A stretch of DNA of 64,000 bases. It comes from Scolanthus callimorphus (taxonomy: Eukaryota; Cnidaria; Anthozoa; Actiniaria; Edwardsiidae). Position numbers and translations under genes: made by a program. The notes beneath the pieces are model-generated. The model saw only the letters and a program-made list of their open reading frames with translations, made no database searches and had not been told where the DNA came from. Shown in pieces: positions 1-11,385 of this stretch (positions are counted from its first letter, which is position 1; each line of letters opens with the position of its first letter). Location of the stretch: contig CM066925.1 of NCBI GenBank assembly GCA_033964015.1, positions 6,837,998 through 6,901,997 of the forward strand. Direction: 5' to 3'.

Positions 1-194
1 TGTGCACATAGTTTTTCCAAATTTCCAAGACAACACGAGATATTTTTCTCATGTAGATTATTTCTTTTGTTTTCATTTCACAGGAAGTGAATCTTTAGCG
101 CATGGCAAATGCGTTTTGCCGTGGTGTCGGTTTTGGGCGTGAAAGTGGGCTATGGTGTAGAGCGAATAGGGTGAGAGTGTCTGGGGTGTGTTAC

Positions 195-3100
195 CTCTCC
201 ATTCTTGGTATCCCAGAAGACCACACAATGCTCTAACCGGTCTGGTTTGTTGAAGGCGTACACTACAGTGTTGGAGAAGTAGCCCCACTGAAACACAAAA
301 ACAAAACAACACATTAGGAAGGGTTCTCCTCCACTCTCTCGTCAGGTGCGTATACTATTTAACAATTAGTCACCGAAGGCAACGTAAATATCGGCGAATA
401 GTCACCGAGACGAAGTCGAGGTGATTATTCGCCGATAATCACGGAGCCTGAGGCGACTAATTGTTTTAGGCCTAGGGCATACGTCGAATTAAGTCGCGCC
501 GAATACATTTAAAACAATAGATAATTTGATATTTGAAAGTGTAATGAGTCGATATGTTTTGAAAAAAAATGAAATCGACACGACCGTAATTCGACGTATG
601 CCCTAGGCCATAGTATAGTTTATCTTGTTTTTTGGGGGGGACTTTTAACGATCATAACAAAACTCGCGCGCGCACTCCCGATCCTTTCAATGTTATAATC
701 ACCGGTAGGTGATAGCAAGAGAAAACGAACCTCTCGACCAATCAGCGAGCGGAATTTCTTATAATCACTTGAGCAATTATACTATAGCTCAGTGCACACT
801 AGCGACAGAACGACGTTATGTTGCAACGAAAAATGCATGGGAAAATAACTGAAATCATGAATATTTTCCATGGATCATCATTAGATTATTTCACCAAAGC
901 ACTCTTTTGTTATTTTTTGTCGACTTCAACTTCTTGAAACCACTAAATTTTTTTGCGTGATATTTTTCTTCTGTCGTTGTCGAAAGTGTGCACCAGACTT
1001 AAATGCGTATAGGAAGCAACCCGCTAGGGATTCAAGATAGATTGCGTTCGAGTAGCCTGAACAGAAAGTTTCAAACTGCTACCGAATGTCTCGCCTTCAC
1101 TACTCTACGCACTTTGGATCTAAACAAGCGATGACTACAGTATACCTAATGGCAGATCGGATCTAAGAATTCCGTACCTTGTAGTTGGGCCGGATATTGG
1201 CAAAGTAGATGTACGAATCGACAGCCAGAGCTATCCTAAGGCTACCGCCTTCCCAGCATGCTGAAGTAATCTGTTTTCCAGGAACTTTCAGTGTTCGGAG
1301 ATGCTATAATGACAGAATATATATATTATAATCAGGTTGTCTGCGCAAACGTTTCTGATTGGCTAAAACAGTCTGTCCGAGAGCAACACTGAAATGGCTT
1401 CCCTGACCACAGCTTTGTGCCCTCAGTCACGTACAGCACTATTTACAATTTCGATCCTTAAAGAACTGTTGTGTTTTCTCAGGGGCAAATTTGCTCCTGG
1501 TTTTCTGGAGAAAAGGAAATGCTTTGAAAAATGCATAAAAAAAAAAAAAATGGGGAATGTTTCGCAAATTTGAGACATTTACCCTACCTTATGTAATGCC
1601 TAAACAAAATGTTATTCTGAGTCTTTTCTAACACGAAGTGACGGGCCGTTTTCTTGTATATCGTATTTACCGGCTTGGAGGCCGAGGTCGACATTTTCCA
1701 GGCCGAGGTCACAGTTTTCCATATACTGACCGACCTAAACCCTAAAACTTATTTATTTTTTCTGTTAGGCCTGGTTTACACACGAACGAATGCGCGATCG
1801 CAGGAAGCAAGCGCACATTCTCGTACCCATAGCTCTCCAGCTCGTCTGCTCACAGGGGAGGCTCTGGGGACATCCATTTGAGGGTCTTCGCTGATTGGCT
1901 AATTTTGGACGTTAGGGCATGCGCAGATCTCGCGCATGCGTTAGTTTGTCACCAGAGCCTCCCCACGAGGTACGAGCCGGGGAGCTCTGGGTTCGAGAAA
2001 GGCAAGTGTAAATCACAGCGACGCAAGCGCAAGCTTAAAATCAACTTCACAAGCGTATACACAAGTGAACGCAAATTCTCACTTTCTTGCGCTTGCGTTC
2101 TAGTGTAAACCAGAAAAATGTACGAGTTCGATATCCAAGCACGCGCAACAGCAACTGGTTACCGTTGACTGAGGCGTCTGATCTTGTCTCTTTTGGACAG
2201 AGCGCACATAGCCAAAAAGGTTTTGTTCAGATGCTGAATGGTTTGTACCCTTATAATGTGGATCCATGGACGCGAGCCAATCAGAGTTCGAGTTACGCAA
2301 CTAGAGCCAATCAGAGATCGAGACTTTCTTGAGCCAATCAGAGTTCGAGCTCCACAACTAGAGCCAATGGTATTTCGAGACTTTAGTGAGCCAATCAGAG
2401 TTCGAGTTAACACAACTAAAGCCAATCAGAGGTCGAGACTTTCTTGAGCCAATCAGAGTTCGAGATACACAACTATCGTGGTATAATTACTGTCATGAAC
2501 ACAAGTTTACCTCTCCAAAGGGCGTGTAGAACTGCACCACATTAATGTCTTTATCTTGAGTAATGGCCCTCTGTGTGCCCGCCACTGCCAGCACCGTGCC
2601 ACTACTGTTCCAATGAATGCGTACTACAGCCATGGATGTGTCTATCAGCACAGGACCTGGGAAAATATTTCCCCAACCATTACTGGACCAGCATGTGATA
2701 CGACTTGGGTATGCATAATTTCCAAGGAAAACATTTCACCTTCCTGCCACCAAATGCCTACACTTATAGGAAGCCTGTCACGATATGCGCATGCTCCAGG
2801 GCGTTCACTCTGATTCACCAGCAAAACTAATAAGACCATCCTATCAGATAACTATTTAAGAATATGTAAAGATAAATAGCACGGTCGGATGGATTGAGAA
2901 GTAGCGAGATTATATGATTTATTTTCGAGGTTTGGGCATCGTTACGGGACGCATTCTCTTACCCTGGTGACAGCCAATGACGCATGCGCGAGATTTGATA
3001 CAGAGCCGTCGAGAGAAAGATCTTTCTGCGCATGCACCAACGTTCAAAACCAGCCAATCAGCAAATGTCCTCAAATGGATGTCACCAGAGCCTCCCCTGC

Positions 3101-6100
3101 GAGCAGACGTATGAGAATGTACGGGACGATACTTCTTTTATTTGAGAGATGCGCAGAACAGCAGCGCAAATGCGTGACAGGCTCGCCTTAAACAGCCCTA
3201 GTCAGCCACTCCTTTGTTTTTGTTTTCAGTCGATATCAGGCAACGAATTACGTGTAGAAATCTTGAAATAGTCTTCTAAATTGAAGTTTTATTATTCATT
3301 TAACGAATTCTCTCGCAAATATTGCACTACATTCCCTAAATCAGCCGATGGAAATGGATGGTTTCTCTGTCTCGGTATGTTGCTAGGATGACAAAATGGA
3401 GGCTGACTGAGGCTCTTTAAACTGACCAACTCTTACAGGTAACTTGAAATTCAGGTTTTCTCTTTTGAAAATTTTGTAGAAAGAAACATCACATTTTACA
3501 ATGGGATACCTATAGACACCTAACTGTGTGGCACAGTTACGAAAGAGCCAAGGCCCAGGGGCCCAGGGGAGGTTATACTCCCTATATTTGGATGGTACAT
3601 AGGTATGACCGTCGCATTTTTTAGGGGTTAACATCGGTGATCGGTTATTTGTAGGGGTTATTTGAACTAAGTATTTTAGGACCGTTGATATTTTTAGGGT
3701 GGAAATTTATTCTGACCAGGTATTTCTAAGGTGAAAATATCGCACTACATGCCCTAAATCAGCCGATGGAAATGGATGATTTTCAAACTTGGTATGTTGT
3801 ATGCTGTTAAAATGGCGGCTGACACAGGCTGACACAGCCTGCTATCCCCTGCGTTTCTCTTCCTAAATAACACGGCAGAATACCAAACGAGATGTCTGTA
3901 GAGGAGGCTATAATGAGACCTACTTTCATCTAGTTCGTGCCTCATGATCTGCATTCTCCCATTGTCAAAACAGATTGCAAGACACGGCATGTCATTATCA
4001 CCATACCCGTCACTACCGCTGTACCTAAAACACACACAAGCAGAGAAGATTATTAGTAATAAATTACTTCATTATTATTTTTTTCATCATTAATGTTCTT
4101 TTCATTTTTTTCATCACTTTTTTTAACTTGTGGCTGGTTGTGTAGCAACAGCCAATGTTAAACCTAGAAAAAAGAGCCGCATTTGCTTAAGTCAACCGAT
4201 ATTCTAACAGTGGTATTTTTACAAAGTGTCCCCCTGTGCAAAAAGTCTTCACGTTTTTTTTTCTGAAACTTCTGATTTGGGATCATTCTACCTTCATTTT
4301 ATGTCATTCAAGTTTGGAGAACATTGTACGAGCAAAAGTTGCAGTACAACTGGTACAAGATAGAGCCAAAACATGACATGAAAGTGGAGCAATACCAATG
4401 TGCCCGTATAGTAGCTTTGAAGTTAATCCATTTTGTACAATTTAACAATTCAGACATTCAACCATTCTTACCATTCAACACCAGCAATCTTGACTGCACC
4501 AGTCACATTTGTTAAGCAAAACAAAGTCAATTTAGTCTGCAAGATCAGAAGTAAAACAAAATCAAAGAAAATCTAAACCAGTATAAAATATGAGTAAAAC
4601 AAAGAAACCAATAAAATTATGACGACAGGAATGGGCTAATATAATGCCTTGGTCACACCACACGATATGAGGTCACCGATTGCTGCTAAAATCACAACTG
4701 AACCGTGCCATGTGAAAAGGCCATATAATGTTTACTTCATGCCGGTTTTTCCTTGCGATTTTTGTTGCGGCAATTTTTCTCGCACGAGTTGCAATTCTAA
4801 CTCTCAAGTGTTAATGAGATGCAAATCTGGTGCGATTTCTGTTCTTCCCTTTCCTTCAATTCGCATCATGTTGCAACGAGTTTCGGACATTGTTTGATAT
4901 CTCTGCAACATCACAAGACTAAAGTGTGCACTGTACCAAGTGTGCACTCAGCCTAACTGCCATTTCAGAGCTAGTGATGCCCAACAAGGGGTTCTAAGCA
5001 GTCTTTCTAATGACAAGGCCGTAGCTAAAAATTGTTGACTGGGGGAGCAAGCCTTGGTCATTCTTTGTTTTTTGCTGGGGTGCAAGCAGGTTTTACCCTA
5101 CATGTTGACACTAAAAATTTTACTTCTTTGGGGGGGGGAGGGGGCAACTGCTCCCTAGCCCCTATGCTAGCTATAGCACTGAATGAAGTGTACTTACACA
5201 GAAGTTCCCTTGGTTGTCAAATATCTGCACCTCTCCATTAGCCATGCCAAAGATGATGTTCTTCCCATCAGGTGACCACTCGACATTAGTCAACTGGACA
5301 CCTTTAAGGTCTTTGCCCCAAATCCTGTTGCCATCAACTGAGCCTACTATCACTGCACCTAAATTACAACAACATCATATTCAAACAATACAGCACCTTT
5401 CATTTATTAAAAGTTATAGCTGTTTTGAGTATTCTGCAAACTCTCACATTCAACTTCCAACTGTGTTCTTGCTTCCGTCAATCAAACTCTTGGGTCTAAT
5501 TTGAGTCTTAGCTGACCGTAATACCCTAGACTGGCAGGCAAGCCCAGGGGGGTAATTAGATATAAAAATGATGGGGGGAGGGGGTGCATATTTTTTTAGG
5601 TATGGAATTTCTAGCAAAGGTTTTTTGGGGTTGAAAATTCTACCAGGTATTTTTTTGGTGGGGTTCAAAAATTCACGGGTATTTTTGGGGGGTTGAAACA
5701 GGCTAGATTTGATAATCAAAATACTGCCTTAAACTGAAACTATTTCCTGGAAACATAAGCAACTTGGCATCATAAAAAAGTTGGGTATTATTTTGGGTAT
5801 CAAATTTTGGGAGCAGGTATTTTTGGGGGTATAGAATTTATGGCTCAGGCATTTTTTGGGGGTATGAAATTTGAAGCTTCATCAGACACCCCCGTCTTTT
5901 TTATATAAGCCCCCCCTGGGCAGGCAAGGCTTACCATCTTCATAGACAATACAGATCTTCTGTCCATCAGCATTCCATTTCATGTCCCTTACCACACTTC
6001 TATTTCTGTTGTTGATCATCTCTTCATACCAAGAACCTGATATATAATACATACTGTATGTAAGTCAATGAGGATCTGATGATTCGTCAGAAAAAACATG

Positions 6101-8872
6101 TTGGAATAATTCCTTATTCCTCACTTCAGGATTTGCTGTATGGCCTACACACAGAGCTAGAAATTTGCTGGGCTGGTGGACTTCCTAAAATATAATTAAG
6201 GGATGATCATCGGAGCACAGGGTGTGGTTCAATAAAGGGGTGCAGAATTTTTTTACAAACTGTCCAATATGTCAGACCAATTTTCAAAAGTCTGACCAAA
6301 ATGGAGGTCAGACACTGTTTTGCCAGAATCAATTTACTAGGAGTATAAAACTATTTACTATCTACTATGTTACATCACTCAACTTAAATGTGGTCATGCT
6401 TCTTATCAAGAGATCTTTGACTGTTACACATTTCAACTCACTATCTTTCTGCTGATATCACTCATTCTTAGGCATCCCAACACTTTTGTACAAAAAAGGA
6501 TAAAGATATGTCCATATGCATGACTGTAGACAAATTAAGCCTTTCTAAAACATTGTGGTATTTTCACAGCTATTTTCTCTAGTCCCATTTTAACTCGTCT
6601 CCTTTCATACAATTTTCCTGATGTTGTTGTACACATTTTATTGAGTATTTCTAGTGTTTCACCTTTGTAGAGGATCCATACAATAATAAGGCCATATTGA
6701 TCACTTGTGGTTAGTTTCTGGAAGTGTTCATTCCATGTCACAACTTGTACAGCACCTGAAATATCAGAGAGCAGGACAGCTTAGTGGAGGGACTACATGT
6801 AGCAAAGACTGATACAAAACTAATTGCAATGTGTAGTGAATGTTAGGACTTTTGAATGTCAGGGTTAATTATAATAATAACTGTTTTTAAAATACACATT
6901 TTGCTGAGCACCTCAATGCGCTTACATTTCAAGAACTAAAGATAAGATATAAAAATGACATAAAAAGATTAAAAAGTATAAAAATAAAATGGGGTGGGAG
7001 TTTACAATAGGAAAATGCTTTAAAAAAGCTTTATTAAAAGGACAGGTCTAAAAAAATCGGATGTGAAAAGGATTGTAACCATTAATGATCATGACCATGG
7101 GTTGAATGTAAATGGCTTTATAAAGACTTTAAAAATTAAACCAGTTTTTAAAGAACTCTGAGTGATTCCCATTCACCCTGAGGTTAGGTGAAAAATTGAG
7201 AGATTTGTGATTGCTATTACCTGCATGTCCCTCCAATGTCTGGTTCATAGAAAGGTTGCTAGGTGCCGCTAGTCCTTTGATTTTGTTGTCTTTTCCTGTA
7301 TAAAGAGTAACTTCTCTAAGGATAACTTGCAATTTTTCCAATTACAGTGGTACCTCTATTAAGCGGCCACCCTCTATTAAGTGGCCACCCTCTATTAAGC
7401 AGCCACCCTCTATTAAGCGGCCACTTTTCAAAATCCCAAAAAGTATTGTTACTCAAGTACTGTATTTACATACCTCTATGCAACAACCAACCTCCATTAT
7501 GCGGCCACTTGGCTTGGTCCTGAGGGAGGCTGCTTAATAGAGGTACTCACTGTAATTCCTTTATTTGTAAACACTTAAAATAATGATATGATTTCACGTT
7601 GTTCCAAAATCAATTGTTTTCCAGTAAGTGATTGCATTTTCTCCACTCAATAATGGGTTATCAGTAGAATTTAGGAGGGCCGCTGCTGACTACTTGAAAT
7701 TGATCGGGGGATCGTTTTTTATGTAACATGTGATGCGTTGTTTATGTATCAATACTTTTTGGTGTTAACTTCATTTGAGAGCAACAAAACAATGGGTGCT
7801 CAAAAAGTATTGATCAAGTGGTACATAAACAAGGCATCACATGGTACATAAAAGGTGATACCCGATTTCAAGCAGTCACAGGTGGGCTGAGCAAGGATTG
7901 CCATGGTTTGCTGGGATGCATAGTAAGCCTGCTGTGAAAATTTGTTGACCAAAAATTTACCCCCATGTAAAAAGTAACTTTATGTGGACCTAACAGGGCT
8001 TGAAATTATGGCTGACACAGGCATAAATACGTTCCTTTTACACCTAACTCATAGTGTTCCCCTAGTGTTTTTACGCCTAGATTTTTGATGGATTACACAT
8101 ATTACTTTAATGTTGGAACAAGGCGTAAAATTACGACTTATGATTATATTTTAATTTCAAGCCCTGCGCAATTCAATGCAAACCGCCTCTCAGTTGCTAC
8201 ATAACTTGAACTTTGTATAATTCTTTTACCAAAAATTTGTTAAGCCCTGGGTTAACGCGCCTGCAATGACAAACCCTTCGCCATTTAGGCACCGTCCACA
8301 CATGCCGGCTAAATTTGAAAACGGCTAATTTGCCTCGAAAAGGGAACAAAATATTTTCCATCCACACTATGCCAGCTAATAGTGAAAACGCACGACGTGT
8401 GGATGGAAGGCACAGAAAACGGAACAAATATTTTCCGTCCACACTACGCCGGCTAATAGTGAAAACACACGTAGTGTGGACGGAAGGCACAAGATTCAGA
8501 TTTAGCCGGCGTAGTGTGGACGGTGCCTTAGTGAAAAAAGCTTGCGTACCTTGTTGGGTCTCTAACTTGAGCACTTTCAAAAGTCCCTCGTCTCCCCCGC
8601 ACGCTATGTAACCCTGTTCTCTGTTCCACGCCAGACATTTTAGCCTCGTGTTGTTAGGAATGGCGATCTAAATCAGTCAAATAAAAGAATACTTCATTTC
8701 ACGTACCTTTTTCAAATGGGTAACGATATTTAGCGGTAAAACTACGAACATGGCGTCTTGACAACCGGGTATCGAGGATGCAAACATCTGCTAAACATGA
8801 CCGCTAATATCTCATAAAAACACACACAAACACCGAAAAATAGCATACCTTCTTACTCAGATAAATAAACAT
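195..8872 (-). CDS. WDR35: WDR35/IFT121, N-terminal 11 coding exons (3' part off window)
   Basis: Intraflagellar-transport A subunit that carries retrograde cargo in cilia. Coding exons in transcript order: 8872-8849, 8667-8550, 7295-7221, 6755-6663, 6036-5935, 5358-5198, 4536-4472, 4024-3924, 2656-2511, 1303-1178, 287-195. All introns are GT-AG and the phases join into 368 uninterrupted codons. Recognisable family motifs are MFIYLSKK at the start, [84 protein letters not shown] and ANIRPNYK. These cover WD40 propeller 1 and the start of propeller 2, about a third of the usual ~1170 residues. The start is the conserved N-terminus at 8872. The introns hold many MITEs. The last exon seen ends in a normal donor, so the gene continues left of base 1. 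Family assignment is confident; exon edges are by eye. Confidence 0.93.
361..465. repeat. foldback element in WDR35 intron
   Basis: Inverted arms beginning AACAATTAGTC and ending GACTAATTGTT enclose an inner palindrome around CGGCGAATA / TATTCGCCG. It is hairpin-forming and probably a small non-autonomous transposon. No clear target duplication. Confidence 0.55.
469..609. mobile_element. MITE-like foldback, TIR GGCCTAGGGCATACGTCGAA
   Basis: The left end GGCCTAGGGCATACGTCGAA is matched exactly by the reverse complement of the right end just before 609. The element is about 140 bp and noncoding, in the last visible WDR35 intron. Superfamily not recognised. Confidence 0.6.
792..993. mobile_element. 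MITE, TIR GTGCACACT..CGAC, copy 1
   Basis: Terminal inverted repeats begin GTGCACACTAGCGACA on the left and GTGCACACTTTCGACA on the reversed right end. A second copy with the same ends and interior lies at 31084-31294, which supports a transposed family. Confidence 0.65.
1329..1650. repeat. dispersed repeat, copy 1 (uninterrupted)
   Basis: The stretch starting near GGTTGTCTGCGCAA and ending near GAAGTGACGGGCCGTTTTC recurs around 42640-43840. There it is split by two MITE insertions, so this copy serves as the empty-site reference. It sits in the WDR35 intron between exons 9 and 10. Confidence 0.6.
1771..2113. mobile_element. MITE, TIR CTGGTTTACAC
   Basis: CTGGTTTACAC on the left is matched by GTGTAAACCAG on the right, followed inward by GAACG/CGTTC segments. 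The interior carries a GAGGCTCTGG..CCAGAGCCTC inverted piece, also seen near 2955-3100, which suggests a nested insertion. Confidence 0.6.
2276..2470. repeat. CCAAT-rich minisatellite
   Basis: About six to seven copies of a ~30-bp unit built on GAGCCAATCAGAGTTCGAG, alternating two spacer types (ACTTTCTT.. and ..CACAACTA). Every unit has a CCAAT box core. The array ends about 40 bp from the 5' splice site of WDR35 exon 9. Confidence 0.8.
2940..3130. repeat. dispersed inverted-repeat fragment
   Basis: Contains CTGGTGACAGCCAATGACGC and GGATGTCACCAGAGCCTCCC, homologous to the core nested in the MITE at 1771-2113. Probably a second copy of that inner element. Confidence 0.45.
3188..3420. mobile_element. 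piggyBac-like MITE, TTAA-flanked, copy 1
   Basis: TTAA at 3188-3191 and 3417-3420 brackets a ~225-bp element with imperfect ends ACAGCCCTAGTCAGCC and GGCTGACTGAGGCTCT. Related full copies are at 23730-23963 and 35036-35269, with partial copies near 3745-3838 and 24400-24606. TTAA target duplication is the piggyBac hallmark. Confidence 0.7.
3745..3838. repeat. truncated copy of the TTAA MITE family
   Basis: The stretch from CCCTAAATCAGCCGATGG to GGCGGCTGACACAGGCTGAC matches one half of the 3188-3420 family. No second end is seen. Confidence 0.55.
5015..5180. mobile_element. G-rich MITE, TIR AAGGCCGTAGCTA
   Basis: Ends AAGGCCGTAGCTA and TAGCTATAGC enclose G-runs and text such as GTTGACACTAAAAATTTTAC. 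A related copy in the opposite sense is nested at 43508-43684. Confidence 0.5.
5543..5920. mobile_element. hAT-like MITE with 8-bp target duplication, copy 1
   Basis: The element begins CCCAGGGGGGTAATTAG and ends CCCCCCTGGG. The 8-bp direct repeat CAGGCAAG lies immediately outside both ends (5535-5542 and 5921-5928). A second copy at 23546-24198 has a different 8-bp duplication. Eight-bp duplication fits hAT. It lies in a WDR35 intron next to exon 5. Confidence 0.8.
6900..7130. other. AT-rich intron sequence
   Basis: Noncoding, A-rich stretch between WDR35 exons 3 and 4. No element ends are recognised. Confidence 0.5.
7345..7552. mobile_element. pogo/Tigger-like MITE, TIR CAGTGGTACCTC, TA-flanked
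   Basis: CAGTGGTACCTCTATTAAGC on the left pairs with TTAATAGAGGTACTCACTG on the right, and TA flanks both sides. The left half holds about four tandem ~17-bp copies of CTCTATTAAGCGGCCAC. TIR and TA duplication fit the Tc1/mariner-pogo group. Confidence 0.75.
7690..7878. repeat. foldback element
   Basis: TGAAATTGATCGGG..TTTTTATGTA.. on the left is mirrored by ..TACATAAAA..CCCGATTTCA on the right, about 190 bp with an imperfect stem. Confidence 0.55.
7994..8166. mobile_element. MITE, TIR CAGGGCTTGAAATTA
   Basis: A 15-bp exact terminal inverted repeat bounds ~170 bp in WDR35 intron 2. No coding content. Confidence 0.65.
8288..8527. mobile_element. Harbinger-like MITE, TTA target duplication
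   Basis: GGCACCGTCCACAC on the left and GTGTGGACGGTGCC on the right, each flanked by TTA (8285-8287 and 8528-8530). The 3-bp TTA duplication is typical of PIF/Harbinger. The interior repeats CCGGCTAATAGTGAAAAC. Its right edge is only about 20 bp from the 5' splice site of WDR35 exon 2. Confidence 0.78.
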
Positions 8873-9258
8873 TTTGTCCTTTCTTTTCTGCCTGTCCTAA
8901 AAGGAGAAAAGTCGATGAAGAAAGTAGAAAACCATGGAGAGATTTGGAGAGATTTGAACTTCTGTTTATCTCGCCGCCATTTTGGAAAGAATGGATGAAT
9001 TGTGGGTAATACCACAGGGAGTCCACGACAGGAAAGTTGGTTGGTGCCTCTGCCATTAAAACAACAATTAACAAACAACAATAGTTTATTCAATGTAAAA
9101 GGGGGAAATAAAGGTACAGAGCTCAGACCCTAGAATTGCTAAAGCTAATCTAGGCGGTAGTTGCTGACCTGTATTCCGCACACAGCTTATATTGGGGTGT
9201 TATGGTGATTGAATGATTTAATATGTCACTAAAAAAGCGCAAAATGCAAACATGCAAA

Positions 9259-9331
9259 GCCTCCGTAGTCTAATGGATATGACGTCGGCCTTCTAAGCCG
9301 AAGGTTGCGGGTTCGAATCCCGTCGGAGGTG
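9259..9331 (+). tRNA. tRNA-Arg (anticodon TCT)
   Basis: A 73-nt cloverleaf can be drawn: acceptor GCCTCCG/CGGAGGT, anticodon stem TCGGC/GCCGA with loop CTTCTAA (anticodon TCT), T-arm GCGGG-TTCGAAT-CCCGT. The B box GGTTCGAATCC is perfect. A T-run about 20 nt downstream could terminate Pol III. It lies upstream of, and divergent from, WDR35. Confidence 0.92.
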
Positions 9332-9646
9332 CGATCAAAGATGGCTCTCTTCATTTTTTTAGTTCTTGTTCTCGGGCAGGCTATACCCCCAACAATCCGT
9401 CACGACAATCCGTCACGATGTACTCAAACAGTTATAAACATTGATATGAAATTTAGCTGGGAAGAAATTAAATTAATCGAATTTTTGCTCGCTCAACTTC
9501 AGAAAACTTCTCTTTTTGACCTCAAGCTACATAGCTGAATCACACCGGAAACCGGAAGTAAAATTTCGCGTAAAGGTCACGTCATTGAAACCCAAGAACA
9601 ACTGCTCGCAATAAGTAGCAAAGAAATCGGTACAGTGTTTGTGTAT

Positions 9647-9719
9647 ACCTCCGTGGTCTAAAGGATAAGACGTCGGCTCATTAAGCCGAAGATTATGGGT
9701 TCGAGTCCCGTCGGAGGTG
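9647..9719 (+). tRNA. tRNA-Arg-like gene with altered anticodon loop
   Basis: Body nearly identical to the tRNA-Arg 390 bp upstream, with acceptor ACCTCCG/CGGAGGT, stem TCGGC/GCCGA and an intact T-arm. The loop reads TCATTAA, so position 33 is C instead of the near-universal U and the anticodon by position is ATT (Asn). T5 follows within ~15 nt. It could be a tRNA pseudogene or an anticodon-shifted copy; identity by tRNA elements remains Arg-like. Confidence 0.75.
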
Positions 9720-10640
9720 CGGTACTAACGATTTTTCTTTTCCTATCGAACAGGTTTCCTGTTTCCTGGAAACTCATTGTATTCTGTTCTTTGCACCGAT
9801 GCCCAAACTAACCGGGCAGGCAGAGGGGCCGGTGTTAGGGGAGTTGGAGGATTTGCCAAACCGTTTGAAAACTTGCAGGAAAGAGTGTTTTATATACCCA
9901 GCTCCTGATATAACTCATTTTGATATTCGAATGTGACTCGGGGGGGGGGGGGGGGGGGGGGAAGAAAAACGGTGTATTCCGGCAACTTCGATATCATGTG
10001 TATTAAAAAACGCGCACAACGAAGACAAAACTCCCCCCGAAAGCCCTCCAATTTAGGCTTTGGTAGGTAGTCACTGTGTGCGAAAGAACTGACACCTTCG
10101 GTCAGCATGAGTTCGACGTTACAAGCAGTTAGAAATTCATCACTCGGGCCGCGCTTTACGCACATGAAGAATAATGCGGCGCGCATATGAAGAATTTACA
10201 GGCTTTGCTTATTATACACAAAAAATGAAATGTTCATCAACCTTTACTCTGAGGCTTGATGAAATGCATTTATTAAAATCGTTTATTAAAAGCCCCTGTT
10301 TGAACCTGTCCCCCCTCCCCCCTCCCCCCTCCCCCCCCTCTCTGTACGCCCCTGTTTGAACCTGTCCCCTAGCCCAATTTCCTACTTTTTGTGCGCCGGT
10401 ATAGTGGTTCCCCATAAGTTCCGCATGTTTCCTTCAAAACTGTCTATACTTTAGCAATTACTTCTAATCTTGCCTTGATTTGCACGTAGGAGGAATGCAT
10501 ACATACTGTTTTACATTGGTTTTCATACTGTTTTACAGTCCCTTGTTTTCTTGAAATTGCGACGCGGGTTACCTGTCGTTCATGTGCGGGTTACCTGTGG
10601 TAGTGCATGCGCGGAACAGATATATAGGCGCCGAGCGATT
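9720..10640. other. intergenic, homopolymer-rich
   Basis: Contains a poly-G run (about 9940-9961), a C-rich tract (10310-10345) and a stretch around 10229 (TGAGGCTTGATGAAATGCAT) that recurs near 56010. No gene seen. Confidence 0.6.
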
Positions 10641-10650
10641 TTGGGTTCAG

Positions 10651-11015
10651 TACTACCGAAACAGGTAGAGCGTTTATTCGGCTCGAGAAAAAACACTCGT
10701 TTCCAGACAAAAACATTCACGATGTAGTTTGAATTCCTTTACTGAGGTCAGCGATGCGTGCAACTCAAATATTTTAATTTGGAAAATTTTCAAACTTTAA
10801 ACACAAAAAAGCCATCTGCTCGTGTTTTCTACTAATTTTATGAGGTAAGAAATGCAAATGAGTATGTTATTTCCCAAATTTTTAACGATTTTCTGTGGCA
10901 GCGACAACGCATGATTGATTTTGTGCGAAGGAATGCAATCAGACTCGCCAACGTTTTTGTCTGGAAACGAGCGTGTTTTCTCGAGCCGAGTAAACGCTCT
11001 ACCTGTTTCGGTAGT
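10651..11015. mobile_element. MITE, TIR TACTACCGAAACAGG
   Basis: TACTACCGAAACAGGTAGAG on the left is exactly complementary to the right end. The inverted similarity continues inward past CTCGTTTCCAGAC, giving arms of ~80 bp around an AT-rich centre. Confidence 0.7.
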
Positions 11016-11089
11016 AACCAGTCAGTGGCACCCCGTTCTGTTTTAGCAAGCTATTCATGTCAAGATTGAAAACATTTACGTTGTAGATC

Positions 11090-11175
11090 GGTTTAAAGAA
11101 AGCTAACGTGCTAATGAAATGGTCCCATGTGTGTCCAATTTCATTAGCAGTTAGCTTTCACACAAGGTTAATAAC
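11090..11175. repeat. fragment related to the 48.5-50 kb repeat unit
   Basis: Carries AGCTAACGTGCTAATGAAAT and TTAGCTTTCACACAAGGTTA, both found in the body of the tRNA-like unit array at 48493-50055, here without the tRNA-like head. Confidence 0.55.
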
Positions 11176-11304
11176 CTCCTGGCACTTCACTATCGGAAAG
11201 ATACTTCTAGTATAATATATAATAATGTAAAACCGTAAATTGACTAAGGTAATCTGAGCCAGGGACGTCCCTGTATTAACCGAATGCCCACATATTAGCA
11301 TCCT

Positions 11305-11385
11305 TGATATATCTCAGCTTGATATATCTCAGCTTGATATATCTCAGCTTGATATATCTCAGCTTGATACATCTCAGCTATATCT
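11305..11385. repeat. 15-bp tandem repeat
   Basis: About five copies of CTTGATATATCTCAG in tandem, the last ones degenerate. Confidence 0.85.

Noticed and set aside
9305..9538. 77-residue ORF after the first tRNA
   Set aside because: It overlaps the tRNA and has no recognisable protein features.
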